Below, in pieces: positions 1 to 8,717 of a stretch of 10,782 bases of DNA. A program made the position numbers and the translations under genes. How positions within the stretch are numbered: position 1 is the first letter of the stretch; each line of letters opens with the position of its first letter. The notes under the pieces are model-generated. The model was given only the letters and a program-made list of their open reading frames with translations, made no database searches and was not told where the DNA came from. The DNA comes from Entrophospora sp. SA101 (lineage: Eukaryota; Glomeromycota; Glomeromycetes; Entrophosporales; Entrophosporaceae), in the NCBI GenBank assembly GCA_958430865.1, contig CAUDNR010001226.1:1139-11920 (forward strand), read 5' to 3'.

Positions 1-761
1 TAGTAACCATTTATACAAACAGTGCAAGAACTGGCGAACCGCTCTAGCATGATTAAATAGTTAAATATATTATGATTTAATATATACGTAATGATTGAAT
101 TATTGAATAAAAAAATTTTTATTCATTTTTCTTATTCATTACTCTCTCTCTCCTTTTTAAAATTTTAAAAAAAAGGTTTACATGAATAATAAAAAAATAA
201 TCTGGATCGCCTTTATAAACCTCATACATAATATAAAATACATAAATCTTGTTTTTAAATAGACCACCTCTGTCGATTTCTTACCAAGTAATTTATTGCA
301 AAAAGGTAGAAGTCCTTCCTTTTCATTAGATTATAAAAAAAAAAAAATTACATCAACAGCCTTACAATCAAAGATTATTGAAAAATTTTTTTTTGGTAAA
401 GTTTTATTTAATGTTAATCAAATCTGATAAAAATGGTCTATAATAATAATAAATAAATACTTCATAGGATTCAATATTTGAAAGTGGAATGTTTCCACCA
501 ATAGCATGAGGAAGGAATATTGACATTTAATAAATATTCTCATCCAAATAGATAGATTCGCAAAAATTATTAAATATGAATGTGTTGGTTGTTAATGTTG
601 CCACTTGAAATCAAAGATTAACTATTTGACTTGTTTTTGTGCTATCAAAAAATTTACTATAATTTTAATTATTATTTTTTTTTGACATTTATATATTATA
701 TAAAGATCCAATGTTGAAATCTATCCAATACTACTAACATGTAACTACCCCCGTAATTCGT
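1..761. other. AT-rich region without a convincing gene
   Basis: No convincing gene is seen. The stretch contains A/T homopolymers, a short CT run near 140-152 and AAT triplets near 440-460. On the minus strand a 40-codon frame runs from an ATG at 526 to a stop at 404-406, beginning MSIFLPHAIGGNIPLSNIES. Its composition looks less random than its surroundings, and a GTATTT donor-like site follows residue 22, so it could be an exon remnant. I do not recognise it and do not call it a gene. Confidence 0.4.
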
Positions 762-971
762 TTGGGTCAACTTGTCAGAGCGCAAAAAGTACTAATATTA
801 ATTGACGATCCGTCTATAAATCTAAAGATCAGCGGTCACAGTTTGGATAAAAAAACGGATAATATTTTTTATTTTGCGTTATGGAACAAATGTCAAAGAA
901 GATATCTATACATTTTTTTTATTAAGAATATCGAAAAAAAGGGTTACTCTTGGAGATGTAAGGATGAATGA
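762..971 (+). other. Short open stretch, possible gene remnant, unrecognised
   Basis: A 69-codon frame opens with TTG rather than ATG and ends in TGA. The inferred peptide is rich in K, I, F and Y. Its C-terminal half (KTDNIFYFALWNKCQRRY followed by IEKKGYSWRCKDE) has a protein-like mix of W, C and charged residues. No domain is recognised, and no splice partners are evident on either side. It may be a decayed exon of a repeat-borne gene, or chance in AT-rich DNA. Confidence 0.15.
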
Positions 972-1222
972 GATTTTTCATATATAAAAAAGTTTTTTTA
1001 CGCTCGTGTAATTTATATAATTATTTTTAATTGGAGTTTCTATTCGAATAATAACAATAATTATTCAAATCACTCCAACCGTTCATAATTAATTTTAGTA
1101 TTCAAATTAAATGATTGAACTTTTATTCAAATAAAACTATTTCGAAACTCTGAAACTGTTTTTAAACTCAAAAAACTGTTTTAATACTCAAACCTTTTAA
1201 AAAAAAGAAAATAACACCATAA
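972..1222. other. Spacer, nothing recognised
   Basis: AT-rich spacer with no gene-like feature. It contains several similar short motifs of the form AAACTGTTTT or AAACTC between about 1145 and 1195, too short and irregular to call a repeat array. Confidence 0.3.
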
Positions 1223-1625
1223 GTGCTTCATGAAACCGAAAATAAAAAATCTATTTGGATTTTATCACGTAATAGGTATGTGGAGGATTTTTTGCATTCC
1301 AATAACACAACCTGGTATTGCACTGAAAGGTTTAATGGATGCTATGACTTTGCTGCAGATAAGCATTCAAAGCAAAAAGAAAAGATTTGGGCTAAACACG
1401 TAAATTTTATTTATTGATATTTCCAATTGGTGTAGCAGATGCTGGTGTTTATGATATTGCTACATTACAAGCTGCTGCTTTGGTAATTCTTTTTTTTTTT
1501 TAAAATTTTTTGTTAAAGTTATTTGATTATTTTATTTTTCCCTTCTTTTTTTTTTGAAGATACTAATACAACATTTGACGAGGTGACTGCAAAATTATGG
1601 ACACTAATAATTACTACATTGTATT
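1223..1625 (+). pseudogene. Degenerate coding remnant, unrecognised
   Basis: A 64-codon frame at 1223-1417 opens with GTG and has no ATG. It contains ENKKSIWILSRNRYVEDF and then a W/C-containing stretch. A second stretch in another frame (1414-1500) reads FPIGVADAGVYDIATLQAAA, which is strongly protein-like. After it come GTAATTC, a pyrimidine-rich tract and TTTGAAG at about 1560. This could be an intron leading to a piece reading DTNTTFDEVTAKLW at about 1561-1602. The pieces do not join into one open frame without a frameshift. The LWILSR-like motif recalls lipocalins, but nothing else supports that family. I read this as a decayed gene or transposon fragment of unknown identity. Confidence 0.25.
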
Positions 1626-2428
1626 GTATAATTTAAATGACATAACACGCCAAGTACCAGTTGTTTGGTCAAAACATAGAGTAATTGGTTAGTACTTGTT
1701 ATCATAATATTAACTCAAAATCGAGATTTTGCTGTTAGGGCTGTTTTTACGATTTTCCCAATTCATCAATGCTGCGCCAATTTTTCACGCGATCTTTGGA
1801 TATATATCGAGAAAGTACCCAATTAGAAAAATGGTATACCACCACTTGTTTACATCACCACAAATTTTGTATGATGATACTAATAATATAGTTCTTTTCT
1901 GAGCAGAAAATAATTTTTCCTGAGCGGAATTTAGTTTGGACTTTTATAGTTGAAAAGATTGCTTTAAATTTTGCTCAAAACAATGCAAATGATCAACAAT
2001 TTAATGCAAGCGAGTATTCAAGGTGAATACCGTACCTAGTAAAAAGTACAATACGCACTTTCTACATGTCTTTTTTTTTTTAATACGATATGCAATTTCT
2101 ACATACTGCGTTTTGTTATTTCAAAATACGATGTAAATGAAATTGAAATCAATCTATGAAACTTGGTAACAAAAGTGATACTTTGGAATCTAAGAGTAGA
2201 CCTCTGATGCAACAGCATAGACTATTAGTCAAAAACCACTAAAGAAACAGCTAAAATAATTTTTTTCCAGATAAAAAAAAAATAAATTAATATAACAAAA
2301 ATTAATGTAAATTTATGCAACACTATTTATTAATCAAATTTGTACTCGAATGATGAACTTGAAGAAAATACATTTAATTTTTTTTAGAAAATCTCAAAGT
2401 AGACTTGTAACAAAGAAGATACATGGTA
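1626..2428. other. AT-rich region, no gene seen
   Basis: No open frame with protein-like composition extends beyond a few tens of codons on either strand. A plus-strand piece at about 1718-1818 reads NRDFAVRAVFTIFPIHQCCA before a stop and could be decayed transposase-like sequence. No catalytic motif is visible, so no call is made. A/T homopolymers are frequent. Confidence 0.35.
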
Positions 2429-2995
2429 TTAGATTGCAATATGTTGCATAGTATCTTTGTCTTGTAAGAAATGGCTATTCAAAGCTTTCTGCAAATCTGA
2501 ATCAATTAATTAACTGTGGTCCTTGAATAGCCAGGTCAAGCCAGCATGTGTCAGATGGGCACTCAATGTCATCAGGTTTATCATGAATTGTCAAATAAAT
2601 CTTTTTAAGAGTTTTCCCATTAATTTTAATGGATTTGAAAAGCTTAAAACAAATGTGTGATTATAAAAATTTAAAGTTAATATTTGAAAATAATAGAATA
2701 TAAATTTGTTCTTGTGCTATCATCCAAATATCAGAATAATTATATAATGTTGAGATTTCCAAACTTTGAAAATTCTTATAATAAATTATTGATTTTGAAT
2801 GAGTAGAAATCACTTGCATAAAATCAACTGATGAAATTAAACTTCCATCATATACATAAAAGATGATGCTGTGCTTTTATTAGTTGAGTAAGACTGTGAA
2901 CTGCTTACTTTACGACTATCTGAAGATTCTCTTATTAAAGCTCGAATATTTCTATCGGGACTGAGTGCATAACCCCAATAAGTCACTTGACTAAA
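2429..2995 (-). pseudogene. Frameshifted minus-strand gene remnant, unrecognised
   Basis: Four consecutive protein-like segments can be read on the minus strand. Segment 1 (2995-2837) contains VTYWGYALSPDRNIRALIRE and a serine-rich stretch. Segment 2 (2876-2661, a different frame) contains YVYDGSLISSVDFMQVISTH and a region with YSDIWMIAQEQIYILLFSN, and ends at an in-frame TAA. Segment 3 (2660-2502, same frame as segment 2) contains TIHDKPDDIECPSDTCWLDL and QGPQLIN before TGA. Segment 4 (2503-2429, shifted again) reads DSDLQKALNSHFLQDKDTMQ. The order, strand and quasi-continuity argue for one ancestral gene broken by two frameshifts and one stop. No start codon or splice site is clear. The family is not recognised; the WGY motif alone is too weak to claim an Hsp70-like ATPase. 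Confidence 0.5.
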
Positions 2996-3171
2996 TTATT
3001 AGTCATATTAATGCGTTAAATTAGGGATTTACCCTTTTATGCAGTAATTTGTTAATTTATTACAGCTTTGCTGAATCATTGATACATAAAGGTTTTAAAA
3101 ATGTTATGTGGGAATTGAAATTATATCTACAATTAAATGTTATTTTTCATGTTATCGTGTAACAGCCATTT

Positions 3172-3178
3172 TATAAAA
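3172..3178 (+). promoter_or_regulatory. TATA-like element upstream of the eIF2B-alpha gene
   Basis: The sequence TATAAAA lies about 50 bp before the chosen ATG at 3222. In such AT-rich DNA this match can arise by chance, so it is only a candidate core promoter element. The tract between it and the ATG is A/T homopolymer-rich, as is common for fungal promoters and leaders. Confidence 0.25.
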
Positions 3179-3221
3179 AAAAAATTTGTTGATTTTTTTA
3201 TTCTGTCAAAAAGAAATCAAA

Positions 3222-5084
3222 ATGAACGCAGGTAATTAAATCATTGATAATTTGTAACCATTCTACTCTACTATTATCATCCTCATTATTATCATTATTA
3301 CTATTAAAATCACATTACTTATTATAATTATCATTTATATATACTCTTTAGCGGTTTCAAATAATCATAGCATTGAGAAGAATGTTGTTAAAGAGGAACA
3401 GTTTGATATTGTAATGTGTTATCAAAAGTTTTTAAAAGATGATCCGGTTAGAATTTATTTTTAATTTTTAATAATAATAATTGTTGTCCCTTGACTTGCT
3501 CACTCATTCACACTTTGAAAATTGATTTGATTGGATAATTGTATGGGATCAGGATGTTTCTATGCCAATTGCCGCTATAGAAGCATTAGTAGAGTTAATT
3601 AAGCATAGCAAAGGTACTAAACGCATTGCTACGGTAACAATAAACCATAATAATGATAATAATAATGTTGTTATTATTATATATAGCAACAACGTTATCA
3701 GAGTTTATGGAGTCGTTAAAAGATGCAAGTCAATTACTGAAATCAACAGTTAAGAATTCGATTTCTTTGTCAGCAGGAGCAGATTTATTTCTAAGATTTG
3801 TTACAAGGACGTCACATGATGTTACTGTTAAGTATATCCAATTATGTGGATGTGTGAAAATAATATATAATGGTGAATGTATATTTATGTGAAATATGTT
3901 TTATAATATATATCACTCACATGTTATTGTTAATCTAATTAGAATTTTGAAGCGTGTAAAGAGCATTTGATGAATAGTGGCAAGGTGTTGGTAGAGAAGG
4001 CTACAGCAGCTCGCCATAAAATTGCTGGATTGGGAGTACAATTTATTAAAGATGATGCGGTATTATTATATTATTGTTACTATTATTGTTATATATTTTT
4101 ATATGCAATTATCCATATACGCGCATACAAATGTATCTATATCCCTAATTATCATCATCATCATCATCATCGATAGACAATATTAATTCATGGATATTCT
4201 CGGGTGGTGATGTTAGTTTTACAAAGAGCTGCTGCTACACACAAAAAAAGATTTAAAGTTTATGTGACTGAATCTAGGCCTTATTCTTCAGGGTAAAAAA
4301 ACGAATTAATAATTTTTTATCTCGGAGAAATTTTTAAATTGCCATAAATAAATAATTGATTGATTGATTGATTGATTAGAATCAAGACAACTAAGATATT
4401 GAGAAAGTATGGTATTCCAGCAATAGTAATACTCGACACAGCTGCTGGGTATATTATTGATAAAGTGGATGCTGTTTTTGTTGGTGCTGAGGGAGTTGTA
4501 GAAAATGGCGGATTAATTAATGCGGTAAATAACATTTTATAATTATATTATAGGTGTCAATATACTTTATGTTAAATATCAATGTACATTATGATATTAT
4601 GTGGTGTAGATTGGCACTTATCAATTAGCAATAGTAGCCAAAGCTGCTAATAAGCCATTTTATGCAGTAATTGAAAGGTAACAATTTAAATTTATTATTT
4701 ATGGTATTTTTATTAACTTCGCCTCCTTTTCCCTTTCTCCTTTTCCCCAACCTACTCTTACTTCTCTTCATTTCCCTCCCTCTTTCTAGCTATAAATTTG
4801 TTCGAATATTTCCACTTAACCAATACGATCTACCAACTCACACACCAGATTTACTAACATTTCCAGATTTGGAAAACAAAATCCATGTAAAAAAAATAGG
4901 AGAAAGTAATGATGATGATGAGACAAAAATTGGCGAAGAAGAAGAAAAAGAAGTTGAAAATTTCGTAGTTATTAATCCAACAGTAGATTATACACCACCT
5001 GAATATATCACTTTGTTGTGTACAGATCTTGGTGTTTTGACACCTTCTGGTGTCAGTGATGAATTAATTAAATTGTATTTATAA
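3222..5084 (+). CDS. GCN3: Translation initiation factor eIF2B subunit alpha
   Basis: Regulatory subunit of eIF2B, the cytosolic guanine-nucleotide exchange factor for eIF2. In the family, the alpha subunit helps sense phosphorylated eIF2-alpha and slows exchange under stress. Nine exons join into one 348-residue frame: 3222-3231, 3352-3446, 3553-3613, 3687-3826, 3943-4059, 4177-4292, 4380-4524, 4610-4677 and 4790-5084. All eight introns are GT-AG and 73-120 bp long. Family landmarks include [10 protein letters not shown] in the helical N-terminal half (exon 4), [10 protein letters not shown] (143-152), VYVTES (169-174), [11 protein letters not shown] (214-224), [10 protein letters not shown] (253-262) and the hallmark end [11 protein letters not shown] then SDELIKLYL (326-348). 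The start gives a short N-terminus with A at -3. The protein is about 40 residues longer than the usual ~305, mainly through an acidic insert at about 277-310 and a slightly longer N-terminus. The exon 4/intron 4 boundary could alternatively lie at 3820/3821, removing two residues; the chosen GTTAAG donor fits family spacing better. Confidence 0.95.
3240..3345. repeat. ATT/ATC triplet tract in eIF2B-alpha intron 1
   Basis: Intron 1 (3232-3351) is largely an imperfect array of ATT, ATC and ACT triplets (for example TCATTATTATCATTATTACT). Similar period-3 tracts recur in intron 2 (near 3469-3481), intron 3 (AAT and GTT/ATT triplets near 3649-3680) and intron 5 (TTATT and TTGTTA units near 4060-4095). 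They lie outside the exons and do not disturb the reading frame. Confidence 0.6.
4151..4171. repeat. (ATC)7 microsatellite in intron 5
   Basis: Seven perfect ATC units sit just upstream of the intron 5 acceptor, whose AG is at 4175-4176. Read in one frame they would give a histidine run, but the tract is intronic because exon 6 starts at 4177 with the conserved TILIHGYSR segment. Length variation here could alter the spacing between branch point and acceptor. Confidence 0.75.
4355..4377. repeat. (ATTG)n microsatellite in intron 6
   Basis: About five ATTG units plus a partial one run directly into the TTAG acceptor of intron 6 (AG at 4378-4379), in place of a pyrimidine tract. The exon boundary is fixed by the family reading frame on both sides. 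Confidence 0.7.
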
Positions 5085-5250
5085 CAAATAGTAATAATAA
5101 TATTGGTTATCGGTTTGTGGCATGTTTTGAACAAAAAGAAAAGAGATTTATATTATATTTATAGTATTTATATATTAGAAAGGTAGTGATGGTTTGCTCT
5201 TTCTTTTTCTAATTGTTTTTCCTAGTAATAACAATGATGATAATTTTTAC

Positions 5251-5555
5251 ATGTAAATATACATCTCATATATATAAATGCAAATTTATAAATTTGTACA
5301 ATTTACCTTTCTCCAGGTCTCAATTACTTTTCTAACGATTTCTGAATTTTCTGGCGCATATAATGTTAATAATAAATAATCCACCCTACCCATCAAATCT
5401 TTCCCAAAAAATCTTCTCCAAAACGATACCTTTTAGGAGCATCTCGTTCATATTTAGGATGTTTAGGTTTTTTAAGTCTAGGTGGTCGTTTCTCGGGTTT
5501 AATAGGCTGGTAGGATCCTTTTGTAGATAGTCTAAATTCTTTCGCATTACATTCA
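5251..5555. repeat. 305-bp direct repeat, copy 1 (tandem)
   Basis: First of two perfect head-to-tail copies with a period of 305 bp, starting ATGTAAATATACATCTCATA. It begins about 170 bp beyond the eIF2B-alpha stop codon. On the minus strand it carries the 3' part of the broken gene described at 5612-6005 (here 5307-5555) but not its 5' part, so it is a partial gene fragment. An AATAAA at 5371-5376 could serve as a poly(A) signal for the upstream plus-strand gene. Confidence 0.95.
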
Positions 5556-5860
5556 ATGTAAATATACATCTCATATATATAAATGCAAATTTATAAATTT
5601 GTACAATTTACCTTTCTCCAGGTCTCAATTACTTTTCTAACGATTTCTGAATTTTCTGGCGCATATAATGTTAATAATAAATAATCCACCCTACCCATCA
5701 AATCTTTCCCAAAAAATCTTCTCCAAAACGATACCTTTTAGGAGCATCTCGTTCATATTTAGGATGTTTAGGTTTTTTAAGTCTAGGTGGTCGTTTCTCG
5801 GGTTTAATAGGCTGGTAGGATCCTTTTGTAGATAGTCTAAATTCTTTCGCATTACATTCA
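5556..5860. repeat. 305-bp direct repeat, copy 2 (tandem)
   Basis: Identical by eye to copy 1 along its full length. Its right edge continues without a break into the 5' part of the minus-strand gene remnant, so this copy keeps the ancestral junction and copy 1 is the duplicated unit. A third identical copy lies at 9884-10187. Confidence 0.95.
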
Positions 5861-6005
5861 ACATTCGTAAACTAACTTTTGGTTTCTTGTAAATTGGTTT
5901 GCCATACATGTTATAACCTTTAAAAGTTGGTCGGAAATCACTTGGTTGGTATCTTTTTTTCAATTGAGCAAGTGCTCTATCTGATATTCTTTTTATTGCA
6001 GACAT
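5612..6005 (-). pseudogene. Broken gene, possibly mitochondrial ribosomal protein mL59-like
   Basis: From an ATG at 6005 with an A-rich leader, the frame starts MSAIKRISDRALAQLKKRYQ and passes GKPIYKKPKVSLRMLNVMRK (35-54). It then loses sense. One base appears to be missing near 5845-5848, after which the protein-like frame continues as EFRLSTKGSYQPIKPEKRPP and KKPKHPKYERDAPKRYRFGE. A second base is missing in the A6 run at 5711-5716, after which GKDLMGRVDYLLLTLYAPEN and IVRKVIETWRK follow, ending at a GTAAAT splice donor (5611-5610). With both single-base losses allowed for, the exon is exactly 132 codons. The basic composition, the F-P...GK...SLR pattern and the KYERDAPKR segment recall fungal mL59 (MRPL25), but the match is from memory and weak. 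The downstream exon is absent. The breaks may be real, or shared assembly errors. Confidence 0.45.
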
Positions 6006-6191
6006 TATTTTAAATTTGAAAAAAGATTTTGCATTGATAAATGAGCAATCTACATAAATTTTAGCCAAATTGGGATCAATATTTATTCACCACATCAATT
6101 CGTCTAAACAAGAGAGAAAGAAAGGGTCTGATCATTTTTTTCAATTTTGTGAATAGAATTGGTGGCAATTAAAATAAATCTACTTCCTTTA

Positions 6192-6419
6192 TTAAATAAA
6201 TAATTCAGTAATTTTTTTAGCATCGGGGGTTTGATTTTTAAAACAGATAATAGGAAATTCTCCTGCTTTGATAAGTTTTTTTATCATTATAAATCTTTGA
6301 AACCAATCAGATTCTTTGATACTTTGTTTTGCTCTTTTGAAATATCTGCAACGTAACATCACGCCCGCACTGAATTTCAAAACCATGATTATTATTATAC
6401 CGATTTGATTTTGAGACAT
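6192..6419 (-). pseudogene. Short conserved reading frame, unrecognised
   Basis: A 75-codon frame from an ATG at 6419, open further upstream without another ATG to 6542. It begins MSQNQIGIIIIMVLKFSAGV, continues with LRCRYFKRAKQSIKESDWFQ and ends GEFPIICFKNQTP plus a short tail. It has one hydrophobic segment followed by a basic, aromatic stretch. It lies 187 bp upstream of the mL59-like remnant on the same strand. Its 3' end is duplicated at 10410-10512, where the GEFPIICFKNQ peptide is kept, which suggests a real coding past. Because the gene is not recognised and may lack exons, it is called a remnant; it could also be an intact small gene. Confidence 0.35.
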
Positions 6420-6713
6420 AGGAGGCTGGAGAACAGTTGAATCTTTGTCAACTTTATCGATTCCTTTGAACACTATTTTAATCAATAAATGATAATATCT
6501 TGAATAATTTTTAAAAAAAAACCGGAAAATTACTGTTGTCAAAAAACTTTTTATAATATTACTAAATATTCATCAACTTTACTCAAATAAATTTTCAAAC
6601 AAAGCTTTTCTTTTTTAAATCATTTTCTAACTGAATCTGGCAATTAGCTGTTGAGTAATTTGCTTTTAAAATTCACAATATGGTTGGATTTTACTTGCTT
6701 TTTTGCAATTATG

Positions 6714-6747
6714 TTATTAGAATAAATGAGATACATTTATCTAATAA
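6714..6747. repeat. Imperfect palindrome
   Basis: TTATTAGAATAAATG is followed after a few bases by its near-complement CATTTATCTAATAA, giving a stem of about 14 bp with one bulged base. It could form a hairpin or be a small transposon footprint. No gene is close enough to assign a role. Confidence 0.5.
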
Positions 6748-7898
6748 ATATACCAGATTGCTAACACTCAATTATCAAATAACTATTTCATATTAAAAAG
6801 TTGTATGAAGCTGGCGATGTGACTTATAGGAGAGAGTTAACCGCTCGAAGAAGCGGAATCACCTTTTGAATCACGTGACATATCGCAATTTAATTAAAAT
6901 TTTGGTAATCAATTATAAATAATGTGATAGAAGTTAAAATTTAAAAGATGTGAGACGATTCATCATTGAAAAGTGGAATACAACTCCTGATTTATTCTAA
7001 TTAATTTACTTTGATAAAAAAATCAAGATGTCAGTCTGTAATTAAAAATCAACAGTGAAAGTATTTCGTATTAAAATATATTTAATAAAAATTCTGCCCT
7101 TAACCTATCGAATGGAAATATTTTCTATATGAATTAATGCAGTAGTTGTTCCATGATGATTAATTTGATTTTCTGCAACACACTGTATGTTGAACATTTG
7201 ATATTGGATATATGCGTGCTTTCCACGGCTACCATATTTTTTTTTTGGAAAAAGAAAAAATTTAATTAATGCAATATTATAAAAAATCATTATCAGTTAT
7301 TATATAAATTTAATTATAATAAATAAATATATTCATACTCCATTTAATATGTTTTAAATAATTTAAATAATTTGATGATTTTCAAATAATAGTTGTTCCA
7401 AAAACCTTATGTCTGCTCATTAACCGCAAAAAGAACAAGATTAAAATTGTTAAAATTTTACTAAATATGGGAATGATGTTTGATCCATAACCAACTAACT
7501 AAAGGTTTTCACAGTTAATTAACCGGCTAAAGAATTTCTATACGGTGCCAACCTCTAGGAAAAATGGTTGGAAACTATTATATTGATAATAAAGAATTCA
7601 TATCCAACTACATTGGATGTTTACCATCCTAAATCATTTGAATATTTTCATATCATTTTTAATATTTGAAAGTTTTAAAAAGATATGTTGATAAAAAATT
7701 TTGTAAAAATCATAATTATTAATAAATTCCTATGATAATTTTTATAAATTTTGTTTTTAAGTCAATGAAATCAAATTCATAATGTGATAAAGCAAGATTA
7801 ACATGGATTTATTTATACTTTGACAGTTAGGCCTCTCAATTTAAAATTGGAGGAGGGTGATAAGGAAGGGCTCAATTCTAATATTGTAACCAAATAAA

Positions 7899-7904
7899 TT
7901 TATT
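7899..7904 (-). promoter_or_regulatory. Candidate poly(A) signal for the membrane-protein gene
   Basis: AATAAA on the minus strand, about 115 nt downstream of the stop codon of the 8018-8557 gene. It is the canonical hexamer, but chance matches are common in this base composition. Confidence 0.25.
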
Positions 7905-8017
7905 CATATTAACATGCTAAAATTGGATACATATTGAATAAAGCAAAGAAAAATTAAAATTTGTTTATCCCCACTCCACCATCTATAAAAAAGATTTGAT
8001 GTGCATAAACCCTCCAA

Positions 8018-8557
8018 TTAAACCAAAAAATCGTCTTTATTATCATTAACAATCCAATTAAAAACTGCAAAAGAGATAACAACTGACATTGTGAAAATCA
8101 TTATTGGAGGCCAGTAAAGTAATCCAAAGACAAGAAAATGGCATCCTGCAAAAAACGCTACGCTTCCAAGAATAATTAACATAATGCCCACCACAAAAGT
8201 TAGAAAAAACAAGATAATTGTTAAAAGCATGACATTTAATATTGCCTCTTCCACTGTAAAATTTCTAACCCAATCAAAAAAAAGTGGAAGTTCTTTGCTA
8301 ATCTGATTTGCTGGATATGAAATGAATTCTTCAAATGTTTTGGTTGCTTGGTCAATAGTTTCTTTGTCGGTTATTTGAGCTCTTTCACCGATTTTAGATG
8401 TTGCTAAATCACTGGTTTTTGCTCCTTCAAACTCTTCAATCATTTTTTTCACCAAACGAGAATATTCTACATATCCATCATTGTATTCGTTTTTTTGATA
8501 TTGATTTTCATTTTCATCACTTTCTCCAACACATTTTAATTCGTAATTATCTGCCAT
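8018..8557 (-). CDS. Small membrane protein with C-terminal hydrophobic domain
   Basis: Single-exon 179-residue protein with an ATG at 8557 in a good context (A at -3). Residues 1-100 are acidic and polar (MADNYELKCVGESDENENQY at the start) and contain helical, charged stretches. Residues about 105-170 form a nearly continuous hydrophobic domain broken by G131-H140 and by WPP at 149-151, suggesting two or three membrane spans or membrane hairpins. A short charged tail NDNKDDFLV follows. There is no N-terminal signal peptide, so insertion would rely on the internal segments. This layout (soluble N-terminus, tight hydrophobic hairpin domain near the C-terminus) resembles promethin/LDAF1-type lipid-droplet assembly proteins, but no diagnostic residue was confirmed. 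A (TA)n tract lies about 45 bp upstream of the start. The frame is intact and stands alone between gene-poor flanks. Confidence 0.75.
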   Translation of the reverse strand: MADNYELKCVGESDENENQYQKNEYNDGYVEYSRLVKKMIEEFEGAKTSDLATSKIGERAQITDKETIDQATKTFEEFISYPANQISKELPLFFDWVRNFTVEEAILNVMLLTIILFFLTFVVGIMLIILGSVAFFAGCHFLVFGLLYWPPIMIFTMSVVISFAVFNWIVNDNKDDFLV

Positions 8558-8600
8558 TTCTAATTAAAATTTTTTTGTTTGTAGATAAAATAATTTACTT

Positions 8601-8616
8601 TATATATATATATATA
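8601..8616. repeat. (TA)8 microsatellite
   Basis: Eight TA units lie about 45-60 bp upstream of the minus-strand start codon at 8557. The tract could double as a TATA-like core promoter element for that gene, though this is only positional inference. Confidence 0.7.
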
Positions 8617-8717
8617 ATTATATAATCATAAAAATGATATCATCATCATTCCAATTTAATTAATCAATCTTTAAAATATATTAACTATTATAAAATTTCA
8701 AGATCTTTTAAGTTCTT

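Larger units (their letters stand above)
6543..8017. other. Gene-poor AT-rich region
   Basis: No convincing gene is seen in about 1.5 kb. A minus-strand frame at 7105-7290 has a protein-like piece (HAYIQYQMFNIQCVAENQIN), but no start, splice context or family supports it. Short palindromes occur at 6714-6747, 6841-6856 (CCGCT/AGCGG stem), about 7549-7575 (CCAACC/GGTTGG stem) and about 7839-7853 (CTCAATTT/AAATTGGAG). None resembles a tRNA, and no box A/B pair was found. Confidence 0.4.

Noticed and set aside
1223..1417. Lipocalin similarity suggested by a WILSR motif
   Set aside because: Only five or six residues match; the GxW motif and the cysteine pattern of lipocalins are not present.
2837..2995. 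Hsp70-like ATPase suggested by a VTYWGY motif
   Set aside because: No phosphate-binding or other actin/Hsp70 motifs are visible in any of the following segments.
3821..3826. Alternative donor GTTACT for intron 4
   Set aside because: It also keeps the frame, but the GTTAAG donor at 3827 fits splice consensus better and gives the residue spacing expected between FLRF and the conserved EACK segment.
4151..4171. Histidine run in an open frame
   Set aside because: The ATC array is inside intron 5; family-conserved exons on both sides fix the splice sites.
4317..4535. 72-codon minus-strand frame
   Set aside because: It is antisense to exon 7 of the eIF2B-alpha gene and its intron.
5386..5574. 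62-codon minus-strand frame in the first repeat copy
   Set aside because: It is the out-of-register reading of the duplicated gene fragment, started by a chance ATG at the repeat junction; the protein-like sequence lies in the neighbouring frames.
6790..6890. tRNA or small RNA around the CCGCT/AGCGG hairpin
   Set aside because: No cloverleaf, no A and B boxes and no acceptor stem could be drawn; the stem is only five base pairs.
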